From assembly GCA_041918255.1 (NCBI GenBank), contig JAYRWD010000044.1, positions 1 through 44,706 of the forward strand: DNA of 44,706 nucleotides, read 5' to 3'. Below are positions 26,201 through 33,664 of this stretch, piece by piece. The notes below the pieces were generated by a model. The model did not search any database. It worked only from the letters and a program-made list of their open reading frames with translations, and had not been told where the DNA came from. Origin of the DNA: JAYRWD01 sp041918255 (lineage in GTDB: Bacteria; Patescibacteriota; Dojkabacteria; B142; WJKM01). The position numbers were made by a program, and so were the translations under genes. Each line of letters begins with the position of its first letter. The stretch's first letter is position 1.

Positions 26201-27765
26201 CCTGGAGAAATATCCTCGAAGGTGGAAATCTAATCGAATATATAAAAGGGGAACTGCCATACACGGGCGTTTATACAATCTACCTCTACAAAGATAAGCT
26301 TCTAGATCTCCACAGACCAATAATAGATGAAGTGGAATTGAAAGGTGAAAAAACCGCGAAACTTACGCGCGTGAAGGAAACTCTAGATGTCTGGATGGAG
26401 TCAGCCTCGATGCCCTATGCTCAGAAGCACTACCCATTTGAGAACAAGAAAGATTTTGAAGATAATTTCCCGGCCGACTATATAGCCGAGTATATAGCAC
26501 AAACACGAGCATGGTTTTATGTCATGCATGTGATTTCAACAGCCCTCTGGGACAAACCGAGTTTCAAAAATGTGGTAGTTTCTGGAGTGATTATGGGAAA
26601 TGATGGTCGGAAAATGAGCAAAAGTTTTGGTAATTACCCCGATCCCAGATTAGTACTTGATAAACACGGAGCCGACGCCCTTCGACTATATCTCTTGTCA
26701 ACGCCACTACTCAAAGGAGAAAATGTTGATATAAACGAACGGAATATCCAAAACCAGATTAGGGATTTCTTATTACCACTTTGGAATTCTTTCTCTTTCC
26801 TAGTAACGTATGCAAACACCCACCAGTGGACACCTGCTGAGAAGTTTAAACCTGTCGAGAATCTAGACAGGTGGATATTGGTAAAGTTAGACGATATCGC
26901 GAAACGCGCGAATATACTGCTTGATAAATACGATATCCCTGCTTCTACCAATCTGGTGATGTCATTTCTCAATGCCCTTTCGAAGTGGTACATACGGCGC
27001 TCGCGAGATAGGTTCCGTGATGGCGATGTAAATGCTTTTGCTACATTACAATTTGTACTTCTCGAATACTCAAAAATTTTAGCTCCATTTGCGCCTTTTA
27101 TATCCGAACAGATATTTCGAAACCTCAGCCAAGTGGATCAAGAGGATAATTCCGTTCATCTTTGTGACTACCCTGTGGAAGTGGTGAATAAATTCGGGCT
27201 TAAAAATCCTCAGAGTCTACTGATTCAAATGGAAATTGTTCAAACTATATGTAATCTTGGGCAATCCATACGTGTCCAGAACGGTATAAAGGTAAGACAA
27301 CCGCTAAGCTCCATTCAAGTGAAATTCGGAGAGGACAACAAACTGAATAAATTAGAAGGATGGATGAATGATATTGTAAAAGAAGAGCTGAACGTAAGAG
27401 AGGTACTTTTGGTAAACAAATTGGACGAAGGAGATGGAATGATCAGCGCGGAAGATAGTTCGAAGGGTCTTTCCGTGTGTTTGAATACGCTTATCACTAA
27501 AGAATTAGCGGAAGAAGGGATCGTAAGAGAACTAGTAAGAAATATCCAATCACTTCGGAAACAGAAGGGTTTGTCCATAGGGGATAAAGTATCGATTCGA
27601 ATTTACGCCAGCGATGCGGAGCTATCAAATATGATAAACAAATATGCTGAGCAAATTGCAAAATCGGTCGGGGGTTCATCTATACTTAGTGAAGAAAATG
27701 ATGGAGAAGAAATGAAAATATCCGATAAGCCTGTTAGAATAAAACTAGGAGAGATCGAAAAGTAG
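23230..27765 (+). CDS. ileS: isoleucyl-tRNA synthetase with three inserted enzyme domains
   Basis: 1511 aa, about 500 longer than usual. The class I core is intact: PHYGH at residues 54-58 (HIGH motif), the editing-domain TTTPWTLPSN at 420-429, CISRTRYWGTPMPVWQ, and KMSKS at 1128-1132, then the anticodon-binding domain. Insert 1 (about 221-408) is an RBBP9/YdeN-like alpha/beta hydrolase with candidate triad Ser285 (VTHSLG), Asp354/356 and His382 (KGHFF), placed just before the editing threonine motif. Insert 2 (about 454-600) is a Nudix domain with a full box at 486-508 (GTQEIGE...REVTEETG). Insert 3 (about 848-1024) is a histidine phosphatase, with RHG at 856-858, STMKR and second His985. 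All three keep catalytic residues. No stop or frameshift is seen. lepB follows 31 bp downstream. Confidence 0.95.
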   Translation: MFKPVDPKPDFVKQENEIIEYWEKNKIFEKQVNSRPKSNKYVFYDGPPFITGLPHYGHLLGSMAKDVIPRYQAMKGKHVERVWGWDCHGLPIENKVEKALGLKNRRDIEKLGVKKFIEECYKYTREVSAEWNWYIDRIARWVDMDHAYKTMDQDYMESVMWVFKQLYEKKLIYEGVRTSLFCPRCSTPVSNFEIAMDNSYADMEDPAVYVKFKVKDSTTQKVYLISGRNSFASRTYFPNLKNSLESLGASVTIIDHVEPDKPQLETNVINLQKYDFENSIVVTHSLGLPTFLAYNSKAKNRISHLIAIAPPDGNLENSTDQDWVKSSGYGEFMKKLDYKQITKSIKSIQLIYSDNDKVTKENYEKFADKLGAEKILEKNKGHFFSQETDSPPERLEKSLTEIIGKKSSKEYLPTYLLAWTTTPWTLPSNRALVVDEKGEYVKVKRKVCVKKHTGALAVIYSKKRNQFLVINHHSERALGIKSLVSGTQEIGETLEETVLREVTEETGYANPVLVGKLGENRYQSQIPGNVILDKHLDVFLIEIENESRVKQKQNSPEKVAIEWINADIADEALTRKSNQEFIRLAKKYYSEGKMPEALENSEPIISEQDFEEYLILGKSKLDSVFEGYEYETVEEIKGKDLVDLEYIPLYNFIPANANDFKVYHYPGMVSADEGVGIVHSAPGFGEIDSEMGNHYGLTMMFTINDEGKFVNQITDYAGMYYEKADKFITLNLESRNLLFTHEVITHRYPFCWRCETPLIQKAQKSWFINVQKIKKNLYKNNEPINWVPEHVKEGRFKQGLETAPDWCISRTRYWGTPMPVWQAVDKKGEVIERFIPSSRDELMARNPDITKIILVRHGEYAKGNDLDHRLSEDGTKQAVELVEKLKDINLDIVFSSTMKRCLETVEPLATKLKKKVVEDERFGSIARKEKLYEIKEKYKVEKLKNTDEATLSKIYQEGGFTANDEKTIKELAKEYRGKTILVCTHAEVVASWRNILEGGNLIEYIKGELPYTGVYTIYLYKDKLLDLHRPIIDEVELKGEKTAKLTRVKETLDVWMESASMPYAQKHYPFENKKDFEDNFPADYIAEYIAQTRAWFYVMHVISTALWDKPSFKNVVVSGVIMGNDGRKMSKSFGNYPDPRLVLDKHGADALRLYLLSTPLLKGENVDINERNIQNQIRDFLLPLWNSFSFLVTYANTHQWTPAEKFKPVENLDRWILVKLDDIAKRANILLDKYDIPASTNLVMSFLNALSKWYIRRSRDRFRDGDVNAFATLQFVLLEYSKILAPFAPFISEQIFRNLSQVDQEDNSVHLCDYPVEVVNKFGLKNPQSLLIQMEIVQTICNLGQSIRVQNGIKVRQPLSSIQVKFGEDNKLNKLEGWMNDIVKEELNVREVLLVNKLDEGDGMISAEDSSKGLSVCLNTLITKELAEEGIVRELVRNIQSLRKQKGLSIGDKVSIRIYASDAELSNMINKYAEQIAKSVGGSSILSEENDGEEMKISDKPVRIKLGEIEK

Positions 27766-27796
27766 AAACATGTATTTTTAAACCAACTGCCCGACA

Positions 27797-28429
27797 ATGA
27801 CTGAACTGCCCAATCCGTTCATCCACGACATACCGCGTCCGAGAAAAACTTTCGGGAAAATTGTTATTGATTTACTGCAAGGTATAGTCATTGTGGCGGC
27901 TTTCATTGTGATTACCTATCTTTTTCTTGTGATTCCCACTCAGGTTGATGGTCGTTCGATGGAACCGACATTTCTAGATAGGGAACTGCTTTTCACGAAT
28001 AAAATTATTCAGCTATGGGGAGATACTTCTTTGTTTCAAAGATTTGGTTACGACTACAAGAGAGGCGACGTGGTAATTTTCCAGAAACCCGGCCATGATG
28101 ATTTTATCAAGAGGATTGTGGGTCTGCCAGGGGACAAAATTATGATAAAAAATGCAAGGGTATATATCAATGATAAATTGGTCGAAGAGGCTTATCTTCC
28201 CGAAGGACGTGTTACTAGACCTTATTCTTTTATCTTGGAAGGAGAGACTAAAATTGTACCCGTTGATCATTATTTCTTGATGGGCGATAACCGAGAGAAT
28301 AGTAAAGATTCTCGCTTCAGCGATATTGGTTTTGTAGCAAGGGATAACCTCAAAGGCAGGGTATTTTTGCGCTACTGGCCGGTGAAAAGATTTTCAGTTA
28401 TACCATCAGGCTCGTTAAAGGATATTTGA
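27797..28429 (+). CDS. lepB: signal peptidase I
   Basis: Cleaves signal peptides of exported proteins at the outer face of the membrane. 210 aa with one N-terminal anchor (about residues 24-46). Catalytic Ser54 is in VDGRSMEPT, and the Lys105 general base is in DFIKRIVGLPGD. The family box E motif is LMGDNRENSKDSR. The spacing of anchor, Ser54 and Lys105 is identical to the second signal peptidase at 30132, so the two are paralogues. It starts 31 bp after ileS and is probably co-transcribed with it. No Shine-Dalgarno box. A short, weak GTAGG/CCTAC stem lies just past the stop. Confidence 0.93.
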   Translation: MTELPNPFIHDIPRPRKTFGKIVIDLLQGIVIVAAFIVITYLFLVIPTQVDGRSMEPTFLDRELLFTNKIIQLWGDTSLFQRFGYDYKRGDVVIFQKPGHDDFIKRIVGLPGDKIMIKNARVYINDKLVEEAYLPEGRVTRPYSFILEGETKIVPVDHYFLMGDNRENSKDSRFSDIGFVARDNLKGRVFLRYWPVKRFSVIPSGSLKDI

Positions 28430-29346
28430 AACAGTGTAGGCTATTTTAGTATCCTACTTCTTCTCGTCACTCTGGCTTGCCTACATACCTCGTCATTCTG
28501 GCTTGACCAGAATCTGCCCTCTTCACTCTAGCTTGCTTGTCTATCGACAGATAGATCAGAATCTCCTACCATCCCACCTTTTCGTCATTCTGGCTTGGCC
28601 AGAATCTGCCCTCTTCACTCTAGCCTGCTTGTCTATCAACAGATAGAGCCAGAATCTGTCTTTTCACGATATGGTCTGATTCTGGATGCGTTCGCTTCGC
28701 TCACTTATCTATCCGCCCCTGGAGGACCAGAAAGACAGAAAGGGGGTCTTTCCAACTGATCCACTCCTCTTGTCACTCTGGCTTCTCTGCACACCCCCTC
28801 GTCATTCTGGCTTGGCCAGAATCTGCCCTCTTCACTCTAGCTTGCTTGTCTATCGACAGATAGAGCCAGAATCTCCTACCTTTCTAACCTTTGTGTCATT
28901 CCAGCGTCTCTCTATAAATTCATTCCCCTCTTAGGATAAGAGGGGAATTGAAGGGGTGTTACGATTTTAAAAAACACCTAAAGTTTTAAATTAAACAACA
29001 AGCTCTATGAATAAGTCTATTATTCCTTGTGTCTCTATGTCATTCCTGCGGTTGTCCGCCTTTGGCGGAAAAGCAGGAATCCAATTCTTACTCCAACATG
29101 ACAAATACAGACCGTCCGAATTTGAAGAAGCGTGCCTTTTGTCAAAATACATGGATCCCCGCCTTTTCACCTACGTAGGTAGGCGCGGGGATGACAATAT
29201 ACAAATAGTACGCCTTGGTGATTTAAAGTCCTACTCTACTTCATTTCCGCTCCCTGTCAGACACGGGATAAACCCCGGCAAAGAATCTAGTTCTTACCCT
29301 AGCATGGCAGATACAACCTTACCCAGCTCAAAAAACATTAATTTCA
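28430..29346. repeat. 917-bp island of palindromic intergenic repeats
   Basis: No convincing gene. Several copies of TCATTCTGGCTTGGCCAGAATC-type hairpins (28494-28516, 28574-28606, 28800-28822) alternate with CTTCACTCTAGCTTGCTTGTCTATCGACAGATAG units. A CCCCTCTTA/TAAGAGGGG hairpin follows at 28925-28945. A TTCCTGC...GCAGGAATCC element with inner CCGCC/GGCGG is at 29042-29084, and a GGATCCCCGCC...GGCGCGGGGATGAC element at 29154-29193. The segment 29150-29345 resembles 32770-32945. Such motifs are widespread, short, non-coding bacterial palindromes. Open frames here are accidental. Confidence 0.8.
28925..28945. repeat. family B hairpin CCCCTCTTA-n3-TAAGAGGGG, copy 1
   Basis: Perfect 9-bp stem with a GGA loop, followed by AATTGAAGGGGTGTTA. 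The same unit recurs in the opposite orientation at 32161-32181 and 43655-43675, each preceded by AACACCCCTTC. All three copies are near orphan genes with (TA)n promoters. Confidence 0.85.
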
Positions 29347-29937
29347 TTAGGGTTCCTGTGGTGGGGTTGCTGTAGATTTGTTATATTCTGCTATAAAAGC
29401 ATTATAGGCAGCCGAGGTAAGGAAATTGGCAAAAGGTCGATGTTCAGATTTCCACCTGACGCTACAAAATGCATCATTGGCCGCTCCTGCACCATCTTCG
29501 ATAATTATTTTGTCTGTTATTTCTCTTTCATCGGCTGACGCCCTGCATTCGAATGTTTCCAAGTCGAGATACAAACATGTAGATCCGCTCAACCCCATTA
29601 AACCTTGAGCAATCTCCAAACCAAGGTTAGCCGAGCCTCCCATCATCGCCCGCCCCTCAGACGCTGTGTTAGAATGACCCTCTTGATCTCGTTTTCCAAG
29701 ATATGCACTCATGACCTTCGCCCGCTCGTGCATATAAACCAACAAAGGACAAATAGGTCTTCGCAGTGCAGAAAGATTAGCACGTCTTTTAACAACATGC
29801 TCGATCGTCTGAGGTGTTGCTGGTATAGTTTGTATTTTAACCATGCATTTAATAAATTCGCTGATTACATCATTGGCATGATCTACTGTTAGAGCCCCTA
29901 GGGCAATATTTACTTCCTGATCAGTATATTGTTCCAT
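29347..29937 (-). CDS. orphan protein, 196 aa, behind a (TA)n-spacer promoter
   Basis: I do not recognise a family. Soluble and mixed: the N-terminus is helical (DQEVNIALGALTVDHANDVISEFIKCMV), the middle is basic (VVKRRANLSALRRPICPLLVY), then comes a glycine-rich stretch (EGRAMMGGSANLGLEIAQGLMGLSGS). The C-terminal half reads TCLYLDLETFECRASADE and DAFCSVRWKSEHRPFANFL. Five cysteines, no signal peptide, no membrane segment. ATG at 29937, with a TTGACA/TATAAT promoter whose spacer is nearly all TA 30 bp upstream. It lies alone between two signal peptidase genes, facing a repeat island, which suggests an accessory insertion. Confidence 0.62.
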   Translation of the reverse strand: MEQYTDQEVNIALGALTVDHANDVISEFIKCMVKIQTIPATPQTIEHVVKRRANLSALRRPICPLLVYMHERAKVMSAYLGKRDQEGHSNTASEGRAMMGGSANLGLEIAQGLMGLSGSTCLYLDLETFECRASADEREITDKIIIEDGAGAANDAFCSVRWKSEHRPFANFLTSAAYNAFIAEYNKSTATPPQEP

Positions 29938-29967
29938 CCACTAGTTGCTTTAATATAAAACCGCCAG

Positions 29968-29994
29968 ATTATATATATATATATCGATTGTCAA
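29968..29994 (-). promoter_or_regulatory. (TA)n-spacer promoter of the 196-aa orphan gene
   Basis: Minus strand: TTGACA (29994-29989), a 15-bp spacer (ATCG followed by TA repeats), then TATAAT (29973-29968). With a 17-bp spacer the -10 would be TAATCT. The -10 ends 30 nt before the ATG. Because the spacer is made mostly of TA units, slippage would shift box spacing by 2 bp steps. Confidence 0.7.
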
Positions 29995-30131
29995 TTGGAG
30001 CGTTGCGATAGTTGCTTATTATTGCTTTTGGATTTTTTAGTTACAAAATTTCCCAAAACCTTCTTTATTAGTTTAAAATAGGTTTGATAAAAATGGACTC
30101 GATCCAGTCCTCTATTTTTTTACACACACAT

Positions 30132-30809
30132 ATGACAGATTCTACCAATACTCAGCCTAATCCAAAGCGCGAAGCGATTTCCGCAATTGGGGTATTTTTG
30201 AAGGAAACACTCCAAACGATCATTTTTGCTTTGATTCTCACTTTGATTATCTATTACTTCATCGCTACCCCAAACCAAGTACAGGGGTACTCTATGATGC
30301 CGAATATTCAACCCAACGAATTGATTTTGACCAATAGATTCAAACATTTAGTTGGTGATACCTCGTTTGGTGAGAAACATCATTGGAATTATCAAAGAGG
30401 TCAAGTTGTGATCTTTGAACAACCGAGCAAAGAGCCTTTTATTAAACGTATCATTGCCCTTCCGGGTGATGAAATCGAAATCATAGAAGGATATTTAGTA
30501 ATCAACGGAGAGAAACTTGAAGAGAAATATTTGGCTCCAGATATTTTGACATTACCGGGTTCTTTCTTGAAGGAAGGAAAGAAGATGATAGTTCCGGAAG
30601 ATCATTATGTAGTTTTCGGTGATAACAGGGTCAATAGTTTGGATTCACGCCAAAAAGAGGTAGGTTTCGTTGATCGAAAAGATATGATCGGCCCTGCGGA
30701 GTTTAGACTTTTGCCTATCAATAAAATTGGATTTATCCCCATCGGCGAGTATTCCACCACTCCATTTGTGTCGGGCAATTCTAATGAAAAAATTAATTTG
30801 CTTTCATAA
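30132..30809 (+). CDS. lepB: signal peptidase I, second copy
   Basis: 225 aa from the ATG at 30132. Earlier TTG (30084) and ATG (30093) starts are possible. I prefer 30132 because it places the anchor, the catalytic Ser54 (VQGYSMMPN) and Lys105 (PFIKRIIALPGD) at exactly the positions found in the first signal peptidase. The FGDNRVNSLDSR box is present. The two proteins also share GDTS between the catalytic residues, so they are paralogues. Its stop overlaps the parA start by one base (TAATG), so translation of parA is probably coupled. The pair is flanked on both sides by divergently facing orphan genes with (TA)n promoters. Confidence 0.92.
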   Translation: MTDSTNTQPNPKREAISAIGVFLKETLQTIIFALILTLIIYYFIATPNQVQGYSMMPNIQPNELILTNRFKHLVGDTSFGEKHHWNYQRGQVVIFEQPSKEPFIKRIIALPGDEIEIIEGYLVINGEKLEEKYLAPDILTLPGSFLKEGKKMIVPEDHYVVFGDNRVNSLDSRQKEVGFVDRKDMIGPAEFRLLPINKIGFIPIGEYSTTPFVSGNSNEKINLLS

Positions 30810-31570
30810 TGATTATTTCCGTCACAAATCAAAAAGGGGGTGTGGGTAAAACAACAACCGCTCTAAATCTAGCCGCAGAATTGGCAAATAATAAACGAAG
30901 CGTTTTGCTTTTAGATCTAGACCCACAAGCAAATCTGACCTCCGGTTTAGGTTACGCACAGGAACAGTCTGCAAAGAGTAAAAATATCTACGAAGTTTTA
31001 ATCGGGAGAGTAAAAATCGACGATGCGATATTAAAGACGCGAATTAAGAATTTAGATCTGCTTCCTTCTACGATTGCCCTGGCGGGTGCGGAGATCGAAC
31101 TCGTAAATATGGTAGCGAGGGAAACTCTGCTTCGCGAATGTCTAGACCCCATCCACTTAAGATACGACTTTATCATCATAGACTGTCCTCCATCTCTTGG
31201 TTTACTTACAATAAATGCGCTAACGGCCTCGCAGTCAATCATTATTCCGGTACAAGCGGAATACTTTGCGCTGGAAGGACTGGGTCAACTTCTTAATACC
31301 ATCAAATTAGTTCGTTCAAAACTCAACGCAAAGTTAGAAATCGCAGGCGTAGTTATCACAATGCTTGACAGCCGAACAAATCTAGGTAAAGAGGTTCACA
31401 TGGAAATTCAGAAATTCTTTGGCGAGAAAGTTTTCAATAGCACTATTCCAAGAAACGTACGACTATCAGAAGCGCCCTCTTTCGGTCAAACTATTTTCGA
31501 ATACGATCTAAAATCCAAGGGCGCGAAGGCCTATAAGGACTTGGCTAAGGAGATGATGAGAAGGATGTAG
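30809..31570 (+). CDS. parA: ParA/Soj-family chromosome-partition ATPase
   Basis: 253 aa, full length. Deviant Walker A is NQKGGVGKTT (about residues 7-16), with LLDLDPQANLTSGLG (A' motif) and FIIIDCPPSLGLLT (Walker B). The C-terminal part has the ParA/Soj segment VVITMLDSRTNLGKEV and IPRNVRLSEAPSFGQTI. Soj/ParA proteins dimerise on ATP and DNA and move origins with ParB and parS. No parB lies in the window, and I did not find an obvious parS palindrome. It overlaps lepB2 by one base. A convergent orphan gene ends 12 bp downstream, leaving little room for a terminator. Confidence 0.93.
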   Translation: MIISVTNQKGGVGKTTTALNLAAELANNKRSVLLLDLDPQANLTSGLGYAQEQSAKSKNIYEVLIGRVKIDDAILKTRIKNLDLLPSTIALAGAEIELVNMVARETLLRECLDPIHLRYDFIIIDCPPSLGLLTINALTASQSIIIPVQAEYFALEGLGQLLNTIKLVRSKLNAKLEIAGVVITMLDSRTNLGKEVHMEIQKFFGEKVFNSTIPRNVRLSEAPSFGQTIFEYDLKSKGAKAYKDLAKEMMRRM

Positions 31571-31582
31571 TATCAGAGATTT

Positions 31583-31981
31583 CTACGGTTCCACCGGAAG
31601 ATCCGCTGGACTCGCTTTCGCTTCAACCAAAAATCCTCTCCCTCCAGAAGGTAATGGCTGATTGCAAGCTGCTTCATCAAAGAGTGCCCCGTCTGCCACC
31701 CGTCCACTTCTATATATGATTCTTGCTCGGCAATAAAAGCTGTTTTCTACATCCACATGGGCATAACAACAAGTATAGTCATCTGCAGTAAGTTGACCTC
31801 GAGGAGGTACTCTTGGCTTACATGGTTCTTTCCATAAACAAAAATTACATACTTTCAACTCTTCCCCACTTACAATATCACCAAGTCTTAACTCAGGGGG
31901 TATTGCAAACCCCACAATCCAATAATAGTTTTTTCCTGACGCAGAAGGAACATTACAGATACGTTTAACTTCCAACGTCAT
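31583..31981 (-). CDS. orphan cysteine-rich protein, 132 aa, behind a (TA)n-spacer promoter
   Basis: Not recognised. ATG at 31981 is chosen over an upstream in-frame start inside the promoter. The first part is beta-like (YYWIVGFAIPPELRLGDIVSG), followed by a cysteine cluster VCNFCLWKEPCKPR and DYTCCYAHVDVENSFYCRARIIY, later AACNQPL. Nine cysteines in 132 aa, several in C-x2-C arrangement with a histidine nearby, suggest metal binding or disulfides. No signal peptide is present, so metal binding is favoured. The C-terminus is Pro/Ala-rich. It converges with parA and sits between parA and a repeat island. Confidence 0.62.
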   Translation of the reverse strand: MTLEVKRICNVPSASGKNYYWIVGFAIPPELRLGDIVSGEELKVCNFCLWKEPCKPRVPPRGQLTADDYTCCYAHVDVENSFYCRARIIYRSGRVADGALFDEAACNQPLPSGGRGFLVEAKASPADLPVEP

Positions 31982-32008
31982 AAAATAAATTTCATAAATA
32001 TTGCGCAA

Positions 32009-32035
32009 AGTATATATATATATACAATTCGTCAA
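32009..32035 (-). promoter_or_regulatory. (TA)n-spacer promoter of the 132-aa cysteine-rich gene
   Basis: Minus strand: TTGACG (32035-32030), 15-bp spacer AATTG plus TA repeats, then TATACT (32014-32009). The continuous TA tract is 14 nt (32011-32024). The -10 ends 27 nt before the ATG at 31981. One extra TA unit would give the canonical 17-bp spacing. Confidence 0.68.
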
Positions 32036-32049
32036 GTCTTGCGGTGGTA

Positions 32050-32969
32050 TTTGATGAAAATCTTCTTTTCCTTCGATTATTCACTTTACCAGAACTCTAT
32101 TTCACTTCCCTTTTTAAGGCCACGAACAATTATCTAAACAATCATAACACCCCTTCAATTCCCCTCTTAACCTAAGAGGGGAAAGAAAATAATTGTCATT
32201 CTGGCTTGCCTGCACCCCTCGTCATTCTTGCTTGCCTGCCTACGCAGGTAGGTCCACCTACCTGTGCGTAGGCAGGGAATCTCATACCATTCTAACCCGT
32301 CTTCCCTTTACCCCTTATACCCTTTCTTCTTGTCAGTCCAGCGCTTCTCCATGTCATTCCCGCCCTCTTCTGTGTCATTCCTGCGAAAGCAGGAATCCAT
32401 TGTTCTTCCCTTGTCATTCTGGCTTGCCTGCGCAGTCAGGGGAACGAGCGAATCCAGAATCCTAAACCATTTCCTCCTCTTCGTCATTCTGGGGAGCGCA
32501 GCGACGCCAGAATCTCGTACCACCCTAGACCCTGTGTCATTCCTGCCCTCTTCTGTATCATTCCTGCGCCTGTCCGCCTCTGGTGGAAAAGCAGGAATCC
32601 AGTTTTTTACTTTGGACCTTCTGCGAAGTAATCTTTTCACCCTGGATCCCCGCTTCCGCGGGGATGACAACAAAAAGGGAGATGTCCTACAAGGATAACA
32701 ACTTTAGCTTTGAGCGCCTCTGTCTGAACCCCCCTTCGTCTTTCTGGCCTGCATACGCAGGTAGGTAGGCAGGCGCGGGGATGACAATATACAAATAGTA
32801 TGCCTTACAACTTCAAATCCTTTTCTATATCATTCCTGTACCTGCCACCTCTGGTAGGAAAAAAATCCAGTTCTTATTCTGACAGGTCAAATATAACCTT
32901 AATATCTAGAAGAAGCGCGAATATAACAATAAATTTTGTACGAAACTTAAGCAAGTTCATAAACGATTA
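32050..32969. repeat. 920-bp island of palindromic intergenic repeats
   Basis: No convincing gene. Elements include a family B hairpin (32161-32181), TCATTCTGGCTTGCC units (32197-32245) with an inner GCCTACGCAGGTAGG palindrome, and GTCATTCCTGCGAAAGCAGGAATCC (32372-32396). Further copies are a TTCCTGC...CCGCCTCTGGTGG...GCAGGAATCC element (32556-32600), GGATCCCCGCTTCCGCGGGGATGAC (32644-32668), and another GCGCGGGGATGAC copy at 32773-32785. Segment 32770-32945 resembles 29150-29345. The frames open here on both strands are repeat translations. Confidence 0.8.
32161..32181. repeat. family B hairpin, copy 2
   Basis: CCCCTCTTA-ACC-TAAGAGGGG, perfect 9-bp stem, preceded by AACACCCCTTCAATT. Opposite orientation to the copy at 28925-28945. 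Confidence 0.85.
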
Positions 32970-33599
32970 TCACCTGAATCCTAGCAAATATTCAACAATT
33001 TCTGCAAAAGAGTCGAAACCAACCACACCCTCCATTTTCTGCCCAAAACCATATCTAGCATGGATGAAATCCATCCGCGCCGATTGTGCGGCATGCAAAT
33101 CACTATCAGTATCACCTATATATACAGGATTAGCCAAGTTATACTTAGTTTGCGCATTTACTAACATCCTTTCTTTAAGCTCTTTTGATAATCCGTAACA
33201 ATCATACCCGGCTAAAGCCGATCTAAAGCCGCTACGCTCCAGAAAAACCTGCAAATAATCTGCCTCGCAATTACTCACAAGAAATAGTTTGTAAACCTTA
33301 GAAAGCTCCAAAATTCTTTCCCTCACTCTGTCATAAAACAAATTCTTTTCCTGAGGCATAACACTCTCAAAGTATTTATTTATCAATTTTCCAAAAGCTG
33401 GAAATTCCCCCTCCCTCTCGGGAATTATATGTTTGAAAAACTCAAGAAATGGTTTTCCCATAAGACTAGCTAGTAAATCACGATCAACTCTTTTATCCAC
33501 ACCATATTCCTGGAGCGCTAGATTCCAAATCTCCGCTGAGGCGGAAGTAGTGTCCCACAGTGTCCCATCGATATCAAATATCACCCCATCATATTTCAT
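32970..33599 (-). CDS. HAD-superfamily phosphatase (phosphoglycolate phosphatase-like)
   Basis: 209 aa from the ATG at 33599. A TTG two codons upstream (33605) is unlikely. Motif I is VIFDIDGTLWDT with the nucleophile Asp and general acid Asp. A helical cap follows (AEIWNLALQEYGV onward). Motif II is LFLVSNCE, the motif III lysine lies in LSKELKERMLV, and motif IV is VYIGDTDSDLHAAQSARM. This is the Gph/PGMB branch with a C1 cap. The natural substrate (phosphoglycolate, sugar phosphate or nucleotide) cannot be told. It is divergent from the methyltransferase gene, 65 bp apart. Confidence 0.87.
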   Translation of the reverse strand: MKYDGVIFDIDGTLWDTTSASAEIWNLALQEYGVDKRVDRDLLASLMGKPFLEFFKHIIPEREGEFPAFGKLINKYFESVMPQEKNLFYDRVRERILELSKVYKLFLVSNCEADYLQVFLERSGFRSALAGYDCYGLSKELKERMLVNAQTKYNLANPVYIGDTDSDLHAAQSARMDFIHARYGFGQKMEGVVGFDSFAEIVEYLLGFR

Positions 33600-33664
33600 A
33601 TTCAAACTATCTATTAATTAATGCTATATTATAGTTGTAATAGACTTGAAACTGAAATATATCC

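Noticed and set aside
29007..29375. 122-aa plus-strand ORF
   Set aside because: Its frame runs through palindromic repeats and into the opposite-strand orphan gene.
32264..32698. 144-aa plus- and 121-aa minus-strand ORFs in the repeat island
   Set aside because: Translations are the repetitive 'FLRKQESI / FRRNDTEEG' type produced by intergenic palindromes.
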